This document shows, in pieces, positions 1 to 8,447 of a stretch of 64,000 nt of DNA. The stretch spans positions 1,736,001 through 1,800,000 of the forward strand of contig JACKCF010000001.1 of assembly GCA_020634165.1 (NCBI GenBank), in the 5' to 3' direction. The translations under genes and the position numbers were made by a program. How positions within the stretch are numbered: position 1 is the stretch's first letter; the number at the start of each line of letters is the position of its first letter. The notes under the pieces were generated by a model that was given only the letters and a program-made list of their open reading frames with translations, searched no databases and had not been told where the DNA came from. This DNA is from Anaerolineaceae bacterium (GTDB taxonomy: Bacteria > Chloroflexota > Anaerolineae > Aggregatilineales > Phototrophicaceae).

Positions 1-573
1 CTTGATGTTGTTCATGGCCGTAAAGAGCCGCGCAATGTCCCGATCTACATCGGCGCGACTGGCCCTAAAATGATGGCACTCACCGGCGAAATCGGCGACG
101 GTGTTGTCCTGAATTACCTTGTGTCGCCCAAATACAACGACATGGCCCTGCAACAGCTCGAACAGGGTGCCAAAATCGCTGGTAAGAGCGTTTATGACCT
201 GGATCGTCCCCAGTTGGTCGTTTGCTCGGTCGATAATGATCGTAAAAAGGCCCTCGATGGCGCACGCAAGCTGGTCACACAGTACCTCGGTCAGCAGCCT
301 CATATCATGAAGGCCAGCGGTGTCAGTCAGGAACTCCTCGACGAGATCAATCAGGTGCTGACGTGGCCCGCCACCGAAGAGCAAATCGAAGAAGCCATGA
401 GGCTGGTACCTGATGATGTCGTGCAGATGATTACCGCTTCAGGTACGCCGGAAGAGGTCAAAGCCAAAGTGCGCGAATATGTCGAATATGGCGCGACCTG
501 CCCGATTCTCTATCCATTGGGGCCGGATGTTCGCCTGATGATCGACACATTTGCCAACGGGTACTCCGCCTAG
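1..573 (+). CDS. LLM-class (luciferase-like, F420-type) oxidoreductase, 5' truncated
   Basis: The frame is open from base 1 to the stop at 571-573, so only the C-terminal ~190 residues are present and the true start lies outside the window. The visible part opens with VPIYIGATGPKMMALTGEIG, a strand-loop typical of bacterial luciferase-like TIM barrels. These are flavin or F420-dependent oxidoreductases related to methylene-tetrahydromethanopterin reductase. A helical insert follows, then a C-terminal stretch (SGTPEEVKAKVREYVEYGA) usual for the last barrel helices. The product would be a soluble cytoplasmic redox enzyme whose substrate cannot be read from sequence. The next gene starts three bases after the stop, so the two are probably cotranscribed. 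The family call is firm; cofactor choice (F420 versus FMN) is inference. Confidence 0.8.
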   Translation, partial: LDVVHGRKEPRNVPIYIGATGPKMMALTGEIGDGVVLNYLVSPKYNDMALQQLEQGAKIAGKSVYDLDRPQLVVCSVDNDRKKALDGARKLVTQYLGQQPHIMKASGVSQELLDEINQVLTWPATEEQIEEAMRLVPDDVVQMITASGTPEEVKAKVREYVEYGATCPILYPLGPDVRLMIDTFANGYSA

Positions 574-576
574 TCG

Positions 577-3048
577 ATGACGTTCTCAGTCAAAAATCGC
601 AATCACATTCTCTTCGCAGTCACCTGTATCTGGGTGGCTGCGATTTTCCTTGTCTACCTCTCGGCAAGCGTATCCGGTGGGCAGGGGGATGTCCTCATGC
701 CCCTCGATGATACCTATATCCATTTTCAGTATGCGCGCCAACTGGCTGTTGGCCAGCCATACCAGTACAATCCTGGCCAGCCGCCGACCTCTGGCGCGAC
801 CAGCTTTCTCTATCCATTTGTGCTGGCTGTGGGTTATACAGTCGGCTTTCATGATTTGGCTCTCGGCCTCTGGGCGATGATCGTCGGTGCGCTCTCTTTG
901 CTGGCCTCGATGCTCGCAGTCTATCGCATCGCTCGACTTTTAGAAGCTCCCTGGCAGTTAGCAGCGCTTTCTTCTTTCACTTTCATCCTGACTGGCTCGT
1001 TTACCTGGCATTTTTTCAGCGGCATGGAAACACCTCTCATGATTGCCCTGACGCTCTGGACAGTCGTCACGCTGCTGTCGAATCAACCGCGCTGGTTTGC
1101 TGTCATGGCCGTTCTGCTGGCCCTGATACGCCCCGAAGGCAGCATGATGGCTGTCACTGCCGGATTAATCGCCTTTGCCTTTAACTGGCGCACACATCGC
1201 CGCTATGCAGTCTGGTTCCTGCTGCCGATCCTTGCCCTGGCTGTTCAGCCGATTGCCAACCTCATTTTCACAGGCGAATTCGTCGCATCTGGCGGACAGG
1301 CTAAATCGCTGCTTGGGTTGGTTCCCCGTGACTGGCCCACCATCATCAGCCGAATTCTCGACAATTGGCTGCGTATGTGGCTGGAATTCATGACGGGTTA
1401 CGCCCCGCGAGAAGGCTGGTATCTACCCATCGGCCTGGGGCCGCTTGCGATAGTCGGGCTTGGATTTTTGGCGTTCAGCCGCCAGAAAAACCTGCGTCAA
1501 ACAGGCCTTTCGATTGCCATTTGGCTCGTTCTGGTGACAGCCGCCATCGCCACCCTGGATACGGCCTTCTGGCATTTCAAGCGTTACCAGATGCCGCTGA
1601 TGGTCCTTTTTGTACCACTGGCTTTCTATGCGCTCTATCGCCTGCTGTCTTCGATTCGTCAACTGCGCCCGATTATTTTGGGCTATGTCGCAGTTTTTGT
1701 TCCCATTTTTAGCGTCGTACTCTTTGCTCAATTCCTGAACTACTTCTACGCCAACATCACCTATGTATACGCCCAGCCTTTGCAGATGGCTCGCTGGCTT
1801 GCTGAAAATACACCGGAAGACGCGGTCATCGCCGTGCATGATGTCGGTATGATGCGCTACTTGGGCGGACGTACCACGCTCGATATTGTCGGCCTCACGA
1901 CGCCCAACGCGGCGGCTTATTGGCGTAATGGCCCTGGCAGTGTGGCGGAATTTCTCATTCAGGAGCAGCTAGACTATATCGCCAGCTATGGGGTGGGGCA
2001 TGGCTACGGTCTGCGCATGCTGGCCGATACCAGCCTGTACGACAACGCCCTGGCCGAATTTCCCGTCGATCTCCAGCCGCACCTCAACGTCGCCCTCGCC
2101 GCCGATTATCAGGCCATCTATCAGCCAGATTGGGAGAGGCTTCTCAATCGTAGCCATCCGCCTGCGACAGTCGCCAATTTCCCTGATGGTTTTTCTCTGG
2201 TGAGCGAAACCTCTGTCGCTGACCCATCCCATGTATGGTCACGGTCTGGCGATGTGACCTCGTTCCCAAGCGTGGTGCAGCAATTTGCTTGTGCTGACTA
2301 TTTGCTGGTTCCTTGTGACGATCTGCAAACAGGTCGCTTTGTCAACTGGGAACGGCTCACGGTCGATAGAAGTGTTGTTAGTGGTGACTTGCTCCTGGTA
2401 ACGCGTCTTCATGCCGAACAGCCCAGTCAGCTTGAAGTCTGGGTTGGCGCATCCGATACGCAACCCCAATATGTTGCAACCCGTGTTCTGCCAGCCATTC
2501 CAGGCCGATGGCAGGATATTCCGACGCTCATTCCAGCGGAGCAACTACCTGATTCAAATACAGTTTTTGTTGAGCTACGTTCTACGACAGGCTACGAATC
2601 TTACACGCATTGGTTTTACACAGGTGTATATCCACAGACTAATGCAACAAACGCAGCGATTGCGACCTATCAAGACGGCGCTTTCTTGTTGACCGACGTA
2701 GCCATCAATTCGTCCTCCGGCCAGCTTGGCATCACCTTCGATTGGACGTCGACGACTGCCGTTAATGGCGATCTGCGCTTTTTCGTACACCTCTACGACG
2801 ACCTCAATCAGCCGCCTGTTGCCCAATGGGATGGCTATTTGCCCGGTGGACCCGTTGGCAATTGGCTACCTAGCACCCGCCGCGATACAGTTATGGTAAA
2901 CTTACACGAACTCACAGCCGGATCGCATACGCTGGCCATTGGTTTCTACGATCCCAATGATCCTCAGCAGCGTCCCGTGCCCACAAGTGATCATTATGAT
3001 GTGTTGCCTGACGGTCGCCTGATACTGGGTGAAATCGTCACTGAATAA
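577..3048 (+). CDS. Multi-span membrane protein, GT-C glycosyltransferase-like
   Basis: An 823-residue protein. Residues ~10-400 are mostly hydrophobic helices (roughly ten or more spans), and ~400-823 form a soluble extracytoplasmic part. Just after the first span is an acidic pair in PLDDTYIHFQYARQL (D44, D45), followed by YNPGQPPTSGATSFLYP. This layout is typical of GT-C lipid-linked-sugar transferases of the ArnT/arabinofuranosyltransferase kind, where the first-loop acidic residues are catalytic. The soluble part includes an AVHDVGMMRYLGGR segment often seen after such membrane domains and a beta-rich C-terminus. The likely role is transfer of a sugar from a polyprenyl carrier to a surface acceptor. 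Donor and acceptor are unknown. The ATG lies three bases after the preceding stop. Confidence 0.65.
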   Translation: MTFSVKNRNHILFAVTCIWVAAIFLVYLSASVSGGQGDVLMPLDDTYIHFQYARQLAVGQPYQYNPGQPPTSGATSFLYPFVLAVGYTVGFHDLALGLWAMIVGALSLLASMLAVYRIARLLEAPWQLAALSSFTFILTGSFTWHFFSGMETPLMIALTLWTVVTLLSNQPRWFAVMAVLLALIRPEGSMMAVTAGLIAFAFNWRTHRRYAVWFLLPILALAVQPIANLIFTGEFVASGGQAKSLLGLVPRDWPTIISRILDNWLRMWLEFMTGYAPREGWYLPIGLGPLAIVGLGFLAFSRQKNLRQTGLSIAIWLVLVTAAIATLDTAFWHFKRYQMPLMVLFVPLAFYALYRLLSSIRQLRPIILGYVAVFVPIFSVVLFAQFLNYFYANITYVYAQPLQMARWLAENTPEDAVIAVHDVGMMRYLGGRTTLDIVGLTTPNAAAYWRNGPGSVAEFLIQEQLDYIASYGVGHGYGLRMLADTSLYDNALAEFPVDLQPHLNVALAADYQAIYQPDWERLLNRSHPPATVANFPDGFSLVSETSVADPSHVWSRSGDVTSFPSVVQQFACADYLLVPCDDLQTGRFVNWERLTVDRSVVSGDLLLVTRLHAEQPSQLEVWVGASDTQPQYVATRVLPAIPGRWQDIPTLIPAEQLPDSNTVFVELRSTTGYESYTHWFYTGVYPQTNATNAAIATYQDGAFLLTDVAINSSSGQLGITFDWTSTTAVNGDLRFFVHLYDDLNQPPVAQWDGYLPGGPVGNWLPSTRRDTVMVNLHELTAGSHTLAIGFYDPNDPQQRPVPTSDHYDVLPDGRLILGEIVTE

Positions 3049-3061
3049 GGACTTTGGCACG

Positions 3062-3916
3062 ATGGCCGATGACCATCACGATGTATACCAGGCACTTCTC
3101 GCCGCGACTGAAGCTGGCGCCAGTGCCGCCCTCGCCACCATCATCAAAACACAGGGGTCGATACCACGCCATGCGGGCAGCAAAATGCTCGTTTACGCCG
3201 ATGGTACATCTGTGGGCACGGTCGGCGGCGGCAAAATGGAATCCGAAGTGATCCAGGTGGCACTCGCAGCCATTGCGGATGGCCAATCACGCATCGAAAA
3301 CTACTCCCTCAACAGCATCGAAGCGGGGGACCCTGGTATCTGTGGCGGCTCTGCCCAGATATTCATCGAACCGCTGGCGACAACACCCACGCTGCTCGTC
3401 ATCGGGGGTGGTCATGTCGGCAGAGCCTTGGCTGAATTGGGAAAATGGATGGGCTTTCGTGTTGTCCTCTCGGATGATCGCGCCGAATACGCCAATCCCG
3501 ATTATGTCGCTGACCTGGATCAGTATGTCGTCTGCCCGCCATCGGAAATCTTCGATCATCTGACCATCACGCCGAATACCTATGTCGCTGCGGTGACGCG
3601 CGGCCTTCCCATTGACATCAATCTCATTCCGGCCCTGCTGCAAACGCCTGCTGCCTATATCGGCCTGATTGGGAGCCGTCGCCGCTGGGCACTGACTGTC
3701 GCTGAACTCAAAGCCCAGCATGGCCTGACCGAGGAGCAGTTAGTGCGGGTACATGCGCCGATTGGCCTGGAATTGCAGGCGGAAACGCCTAAAGAGATTG
3801 CCCTCAGCATCCTGGCGGAAATCACAATGCTGCGTCATGGCGGTACGGGTGCATCGATGAAAGCGAGTGCCGGGACTGTTGCGCAACCTGATCGTCAAAA
3901 GCAGTCTCAGGATTAG
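3062..3916 (+). CDS. XdhC/CoxI-family molybdenum hydroxylase maturation protein
   Basis: This 284-residue protein has the two-part XdhC architecture. The N-terminal XdhC_CoxI domain shows TIIKTQGSIPRHAGSKMLVY and GTVGGGKMESEVI. The C-terminal Rossmann domain shows LLVIGGGHVGRALAELG and later YIGLIGSRRR. Family members bind and sulfurate molybdenum cofactor and insert it into xanthine dehydrogenase-type enzymes, which fits the hydroxylase subunits encoded downstream. I chose ATG 3062 because AAGGA (3047-3051) sits ten bases upstream. A GTG at 3029 is in frame but lies inside the previous gene. The next gene begins three bases after the stop. Confidence 0.88.
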   Translation: MADDHHDVYQALLAATEAGASAALATIIKTQGSIPRHAGSKMLVYADGTSVGTVGGGKMESEVIQVALAAIADGQSRIENYSLNSIEAGDPGICGGSAQIFIEPLATTPTLLVIGGGHVGRALAELGKWMGFRVVLSDDRAEYANPDYVADLDQYVVCPPSEIFDHLTITPNTYVAAVTRGLPIDINLIPALLQTPAAYIGLIGSRRRWALTVAELKAQHGLTEEQLVRVHAPIGLELQAETPKEIALSILAEITMLRHGGTGASMKASAGTVAQPDRQKQSQD

Positions 3917-3919
3917 TCG

Positions 3920-4531
3920 GTGAAGATCCTGACGATTAGCGATATTGTGATGCCGCAGTTAGAAAATGCGGCTAACCTGCGCCGTCGTTTCAGTGATATT
4001 GATCTGGTCATTAGCTGCGGCGATATGCCCGTTGCCTATATGGATTACATCATTACTATTTTGGGGGTTCCGCTGCTGTATGTACGCGGCAACCATGATG
4101 AGTCCTATGAAGATACGCCCCCCGGCGGCGTTGACCTGCACAAGACGATCTATACATATAAGGGCCTGACGTTTGTCGGCCTGGAAGGCTCGATCCGGTA
4201 TAACAAGGGCAAAATACAATACACCCAGGGCGAAATGAACCGCATCGTTAATGGCATGACGCCCAAGTTGATGCTGCACAAGATGCGAACCGGACAATTT
4301 CCTGATATTCTGGTAGCACATTCACCTGCATGGGGTATCCACGATGCAGAGGATTATCCCCACCAGGGCTTTAAAGCGTTGCTGACTTATATGAAGCGTT
4401 TTAAGCCGCGCTATATGTTTCATGGGCATGTTCACACCTGGGACCGCCGTAAAACGGTGGCCACAGATTTTGAAGAAACGCACATTATGAATATCAACCC
4501 CTATACGGTTATAGACGTGGACCCGCTATAG
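3920..4531 (+). CDS. Calcineurin-like metallophosphoesterase
   Basis: This 203-residue protein carries the metallophosphoesterase motifs in order: ISDIV (motif I), VISCGDMP (GD), YVRGNHDE (GNH[DE]), VAHSPAWG (H) and MFHGHVHTW (GHxH). The fold binds a dinuclear metal centre and cleaves phosphoesters. Motif I is normally D-x-H, but here it reads D-I-V, so one usual metal ligand is absent. Some small phosphoesterase subfamilies tolerate this, but it deserves checking. It starts with GTG three bases after the XdhC-like gene and precedes the hydroxylase FAD/Fe-S gene, so it is carried in the same transcription unit. The substrate is unknown, and nothing ties it mechanistically to the hydroxylase. 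Confidence 0.8.
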   Translation: MKILTISDIVMPQLENAANLRRRFSDIDLVISCGDMPVAYMDYIITILGVPLLYVRGNHDESYEDTPPGGVDLHKTIYTYKGLTFVGLEGSIRYNKGKIQYTQGEMNRIVNGMTPKLMLHKMRTGQFPDILVAHSPAWGIHDAEDYPHQGFKALLTYMKRFKPRYMFHGHVHTWDRRKTVATDFEETHIMNINPYTVIDVDPL

Positions 4532-4578
4532 AGTGCGTCCTCGGCTTGCGCATAGGCCATAGTCAAGGGTATGGAACA

Positions 4579-6006
4579 ATGTGGCAGCAATATGAGAGCG
4601 TTAGCACACTATCAGAAGCGCTGGAACTGCTGAATACGCATCAGCAGTCGGCGCGCATCATCGCAGGTGGCACCGACCTCATGATAGAGATGGAACGCGG
4701 TGCGCGCCCTGGTCTGACGACCCTGATTGACATCACACGCATCAGCGAATTGGATACCATCTCCCAATTTGGCGATTCAATCCGACTTGGGCCACTGGTC
4801 AACCATAATCACGTAGTGGGCAGCGAGCTATTGATCGAACGTGCCTTGCCACTCGTTCAGGCCAGTTGGCAGGTAGGTGCCCCCCAGATTCGTAATCGCG
4901 CGACCGTCGCCGGCAACCTCATCACCGCCAGCCCGGCCAATGATACGATTGCTCCCTTACTCGCGCTCGATGCCAGCGTCACGCTGTCCAGTGTGGAGGG
5001 TGAACGCACCGTAGCCCTATCTGATTTCTATGTCGGCCTGCGCAAGACCGCGATGCAGCCCAATGAAATGCTCACCAGCATCGACTTTGAGGGGCTGGCA
5101 GCCAATGAACGCGGCGTTTTCCTCAAACTTGGCCTGCGCCGTGCCCAGGCGATTTCCGTGATTAATGCCGCTGTCGTGCTTGGTTTTGATGGTGATACCG
5201 TTACTGAGGCGCGTATTGTGCTCGGCAGCGTCGCCCCGACGGTCATCCGCATACCGGAAGCCGAACAAGCCCTTATTGGCCAAGCACTAAACGATGATAC
5301 GATTCGGGAAGCCGCCAAAATCGCTGCCATCGTCCCCAAACCCATCGACGATGTGCGCAGCACTGCCGCCTACCGCAGCGAGATGGTCAAAGTGCTGGTG
5401 GCACGTGCCTTGCGTATCCTCGCTGCTGACGAGGCTGGCAGCGACGTGCCAGATCAGCCAGCCATGCTTTGGGGACCCGATCACGCTCACGTCACCGATA
5501 ATGCCTTGCAGCATGCCGTATCCCACGATGTCAACGCCCCAATTGAGGCCGTTGTGAATGGTAAGGCGGTTTCTATCGCAACTGGACAGGATAAATCTCT
5601 GCTGGACTGGCTTCGCGAAGATGTAGGTCTTAAAGGCACCAAAGAGGGATGCGCCGAAGGCGAGTGTGGCGCTTGCACGGTCTACCTCGATGGGGCAGCC
5701 GTGATGGCCTGCATGGTTCCAGCCCCGCGTGCGCACGACGCCGAAGTTGTGACAGTCGAGGGGTTGCAGCAAAACGAAGTCCTGCACCCAATTCAACAAG
5801 CATTTATCAACCAGGCTGCTGTACAATGTGGATATTGTACACCTGGCTTCTTGATGTCCGGGGCCAAGCTCATCGAAGAGCATCCTCAACCAACAATGGA
5901 ACAGATTCAGCAGAGCATCAGCGGCAATTTGTGCCGCTGCACGGGCTACTACGCCATCATCAATGCGATGAAAGAGGCGGCGGCCCTGGCCCAGGCGAGC
6001 GAATAA
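4579..6006 (+). CDS. Molybdenum hydroxylase FAD subunit fused to [2Fe-2S] subunit
   Basis: A 475-residue fusion. Residues ~1-285 form the CoxM/XdhB-type FAD domain: IIAGGTDLMIEM and TVAGNLITASPANDT are the pyrophosphate-binding loops, followed by the CODH flavoprotein C-terminal domain. After a ~35-residue linker, residues ~320-470 form the CoxS/XdhA-type Fe-S domain. Its plant-type cluster is CAEGECGACTVYLDG with a later Cys, and its second cluster is QCGYCTPGF plus NLCRCTG. The protein passes electrons from the molybdenum site through two [2Fe-2S] clusters to FAD. In many bacteria these are two separate chains, so the order FAD then Fe-S in one chain is notable. ATG 4579 is preferred because AAGGG lies nine bases upstream; an in-frame TTG at 4546 has no clear site. 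The molybdenum subunit is 2.4 kb downstream. Confidence 0.9.
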   Translation: MWQQYESVSTLSEALELLNTHQQSARIIAGGTDLMIEMERGARPGLTTLIDITRISELDTISQFGDSIRLGPLVNHNHVVGSELLIERALPLVQASWQVGAPQIRNRATVAGNLITASPANDTIAPLLALDASVTLSSVEGERTVALSDFYVGLRKTAMQPNEMLTSIDFEGLAANERGVFLKLGLRRAQAISVINAAVVLGFDGDTVTEARIVLGSVAPTVIRIPEAEQALIGQALNDDTIREAAKIAAIVPKPIDDVRSTAAYRSEMVKVLVARALRILAADEAGSDVPDQPAMLWGPDHAHVTDNALQHAVSHDVNAPIEAVVNGKAVSIATGQDKSLLDWLREDVGLKGTKEGCAEGECGACTVYLDGAAVMACMVPAPRAHDAEVVTVEGLQQNEVLHPIQQAFINQAAVQCGYCTPGFLMSGAKLIEEHPQPTMEQIQQSISGNLCRCTGYYAIINAMKEAAALAQASE

Positions 6007-6051
6007 CAACGGACACAAGCGGCCATATGACATAAAGAGGAGTATGGACTT

Positions 6052-6447
6052 ATGGGATTTAGCGACGATGGCAGTATCAAGAAGGGTAGGGGACGCAGTT
6101 GGAACAGGGCCTTGGCGCCTTTATTTGGCTTATTGATTGTTGGCGCGTCCATCGCCATTGCCTTGGTGCTGGCTGAACCAATATTCAACGCCCTCTTGGA
6201 TGCGATTCCCTCCGTACCTGCTGTTGACGAAGTGCTTCTGGCTGTAGGTGTGATTATCTTCGTCGTCTGTCTGGCCATCTTCGGCGGACTTTACGCGGTG
6301 GTGGCACCCAAACCCAACAAAGCAACCTACGTCACCGAGCGTGAACTGGACCGTCTGAAGCAGGAACGTGCTGCCGAAGAAAAAGCCAAGGACCGCCGCA
6401 AGAAAGAGATGCGCCGCCGCATGCGTGAACACAACAGAAATTCGTAA
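6052..6447 (+). CDS. Small two-span membrane protein with charged C-terminus
   Basis: A 131-residue protein of no family I recognise. It has a short basic N-terminus, hydrophobic spans at ~21-41 and ~61-84, and a cytoplasmic-looking tail very rich in Lys, Arg and Glu (from ~95 to the end), probably a helix or coiled coil. GAGGAG lies upstream of the ATG. It sits between the two hydroxylase subunit genes, but nothing in it suggests a redox or cofactor role. It may be an unrelated envelope protein carried in the same direction. That it is a real gene is likely from codon pattern, ribosome site and coherent hydrophobicity. Confidence 0.6.
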   Translation: MGFSDDGSIKKGRGRSWNRALAPLFGLLIVGASIAIALVLAEPIFNALLDAIPSVPAVDEVLLAVGVIIFVVCLAIFGGLYAVVAPKPNKATYVTERELDRLKQERAAEEKAKDRRKKEMRRRMREHNRNS

Positions 6448-6575
6448 AGCCTGGTGATGTGAGCAGTTTTCTACGGAATTGGGTAGAGTTATAGGCGTCA
6501 TCACTCAGCGGAAAATACATGATTTCAGGAAGGAGCTAGCGGCCGCACGATGATGTGTGGCCGTTGTGTAATCTT

Positions 6576-8327
6576 ATGGAGCGAACCGTCCCCCGCCGTA
6601 TCGGCGATGAAATCCAGCTTTACATGCGTACATACTATTCATTGCTGCGCTCCAGCCATCCCTTCGATATTGAAACGCTGGAAGAGAGCCATCTGGCAAT
6701 GAATTCCTCGCTGCATATTAGCGCGAATCAGTTGCAGCCGGATGTCTCGGCGTTTATCTATGCGGCCTTGCGTTTGCCGGATTGCATCAAGGACGTGCGC
6801 CGTGTATGGATTGGTCAGACGGAGCGTTCGTTTGTACGGGCAGGCTACAAAAATATCGCTGAATGGGAGCGCGTCTATGCGCCAGGTCGTCGCCGTCGTA
6901 TGCAGTTCGATGGCAATAATACCCTGGTCGCTTTTATCGCCAGCCGTTCAGATATTGATGACCTGATTCCGATTCTGGTAGCCTTCCAGATCGAATGGAA
7001 CAAATTCAACGCCCTCTTACAGAATGATGGCATTCAGGACTGGCTAAAAGAGCGTACAGACCACATCGGCCAGCTTAACGATGACGATTGTGGCCACCTC
7101 GCACAGACGTTGCAGGTCAATGTGCATGACCTGCGCCGCCTTGAAATTGTCTGGCAGGAGGGGCTAATCAAACTCCTGCTGGAAATGGCGCATAAACGTA
7201 AAGATATGTCGGTCGGCCTGATTTCCGGCTCACTCGCAGATTATCGCCGCGCGACCGCCTCCTGGTGGGATGAACTCTGCCGCACTGTGGAAAAATACGA
7301 TATTTACCCTGAAGATCGCCCGATATATTTTGTATCCAGCAACACACACTCGCTCATCAATCTGCTGACGGGCTTTGCCCATCGCCACGAAGAGAGCCTC
7401 ATTCGCTATATCGAGCGCTCCAATTATGAATCCTTGCTGGCCGAATACAAAGACATCCGCCGCTACGGCCACAAAAGCCTGGAAAATTTCCTGTACTATG
7501 TCTTAGGGCGCTTCCTGGCGGATGACCAGGCCAACATCGACGACCTGCGGGAAGTCGAACGCAGCGTCGGCATCTACCGTGTGCCCAATAAGCATGGCTT
7601 CCAGATAGAAGCTCAGATTATCGACCTCGGCAAGCTCAACCCAACCTGGCTGGACCCGCGCCTGAATCTACCCACCATTGGTGATGATTTGCCACGCAGC
7701 GATGGCCTTATCATCAATATTGACTATCCATTAGGCATGGCCGCTTACGAAATCCTCAGCAGAATTTCCGAGCGTGTCACCCAGTTGCGCGGCGTCTACG
7801 TCATGGGCAAATCAGCAACCCTCAATGGCCGCGTCGGCGATGTCATGATTCCCAACGTTGTCCACGATGAGCACTCCCAGAACACCTACCTGTTCGATAA
7901 CTGCTTCTCGGCTGATGACGTTAAGACCTATATGACCTACGGCAACACGCTCGATAACCAGAAAGCGGTCACGGCCCTGGGCACCTTCTTGCAGAACCAG
8001 ACCTACATGAGTGTTTTCTATCGCGAAGGCTATACCGACATCGAGATGGAAGCCGGACCATACTTGTCTGCCATTTACGAAGCCTTCCGGCCTAAGCGCC
8101 ATCCCAATGACGAAATCGTCAATATGTATCAGGTGCCGTTCGATATTGGCTTCCTGCACTATGCGTCGGATACCCCGATGAAACATGGCCAGAATCTGGG
8201 GGCGATCAATCTGGCGTACATGGGCGTTGAACCGACCTACGCGACCGCTGTCGCCATCCTGCGCCGCATTTTCAGCCAGGAATCCAAGCGCCTGGGCCAG
8301 GTAGTAACACCGCTGGCGATAAAGTAA
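6576..8327 (+). CDS. Conserved-looking protein with nucleoside-phosphorylase-like C-terminal part
   Basis: About 583 residues from ATG 6576. A GTG at 6555 is an in-frame alternative closer to the AGGAAGGAG at 6528-6536, so the start is uncertain. The N-terminal ~350 residues are mostly helical and match nothing I can name. The last ~200 residues resemble the phosphorylase/MTAN fold. They contain MGKSATLNGRVGDVMIPN (like the loop before a phosphorylase active site), TDIEMEAGPYLSAI (like the ribose-binding Met-Glu motif) and LHYASDTP (like the base-contacting Ser-Asp strand). This is a motif-level resemblance, not a proven homology. It lies between the Fe-S/FAD and molybdenum subunit genes of the hydroxylase, and a true purine nucleoside phosphorylase gene follows 4.3 kb later. 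A nucleoside- or base-related function is therefore possible. Confidence 0.55.
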   Translation: MERTVPRRIGDEIQLYMRTYYSLLRSSHPFDIETLEESHLAMNSSLHISANQLQPDVSAFIYAALRLPDCIKDVRRVWIGQTERSFVRAGYKNIAEWERVYAPGRRRRMQFDGNNTLVAFIASRSDIDDLIPILVAFQIEWNKFNALLQNDGIQDWLKERTDHIGQLNDDDCGHLAQTLQVNVHDLRRLEIVWQEGLIKLLLEMAHKRKDMSVGLISGSLADYRRATASWWDELCRTVEKYDIYPEDRPIYFVSSNTHSLINLLTGFAHRHEESLIRYIERSNYESLLAEYKDIRRYGHKSLENFLYYVLGRFLADDQANIDDLREVERSVGIYRVPNKHGFQIEAQIIDLGKLNPTWLDPRLNLPTIGDDLPRSDGLIINIDYPLGMAAYEILSRISERVTQLRGVYVMGKSATLNGRVGDVMIPNVVHDEHSQNTYLFDNCFSADDVKTYMTYGNTLDNQKAVTALGTFLQNQTYMSVFYREGYTDIEMEAGPYLSAIYEAFRPKRHPNDEIVNMYQVPFDIGFLHYASDTPMKHGQNLGAINLAYMGVEPTYATAVAILRRIFSQESKRLGQVVTPLAIK

Positions 8328-8356
8328 GGCCATCATCACCGGAAATTGATGGGTAT

Positions 8357-8365
8357 TGGTATAAT
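8357..8365 (+). promoter_or_regulatory. Extended -10 promoter for the molybdenum subunit gene
   Basis: TGGTATAAT is an exact extended -10 (TGnTATAAT) about 80 bases before the hydroxylase large-subunit start. No good -35 is seen at the usual distance, as expected for extended -10 promoters. It suggests the large subunit can be transcribed separately from the upstream genes. Confidence 0.5.
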
Positions 8366-8447
8366 AGCCAACCAACACATGCCGGGCGCGTTGCACTGCT
8401 GCCTGCGCTCGAAGCTTAACCACAGCTTGTAACAAGTGAGGTTGATC

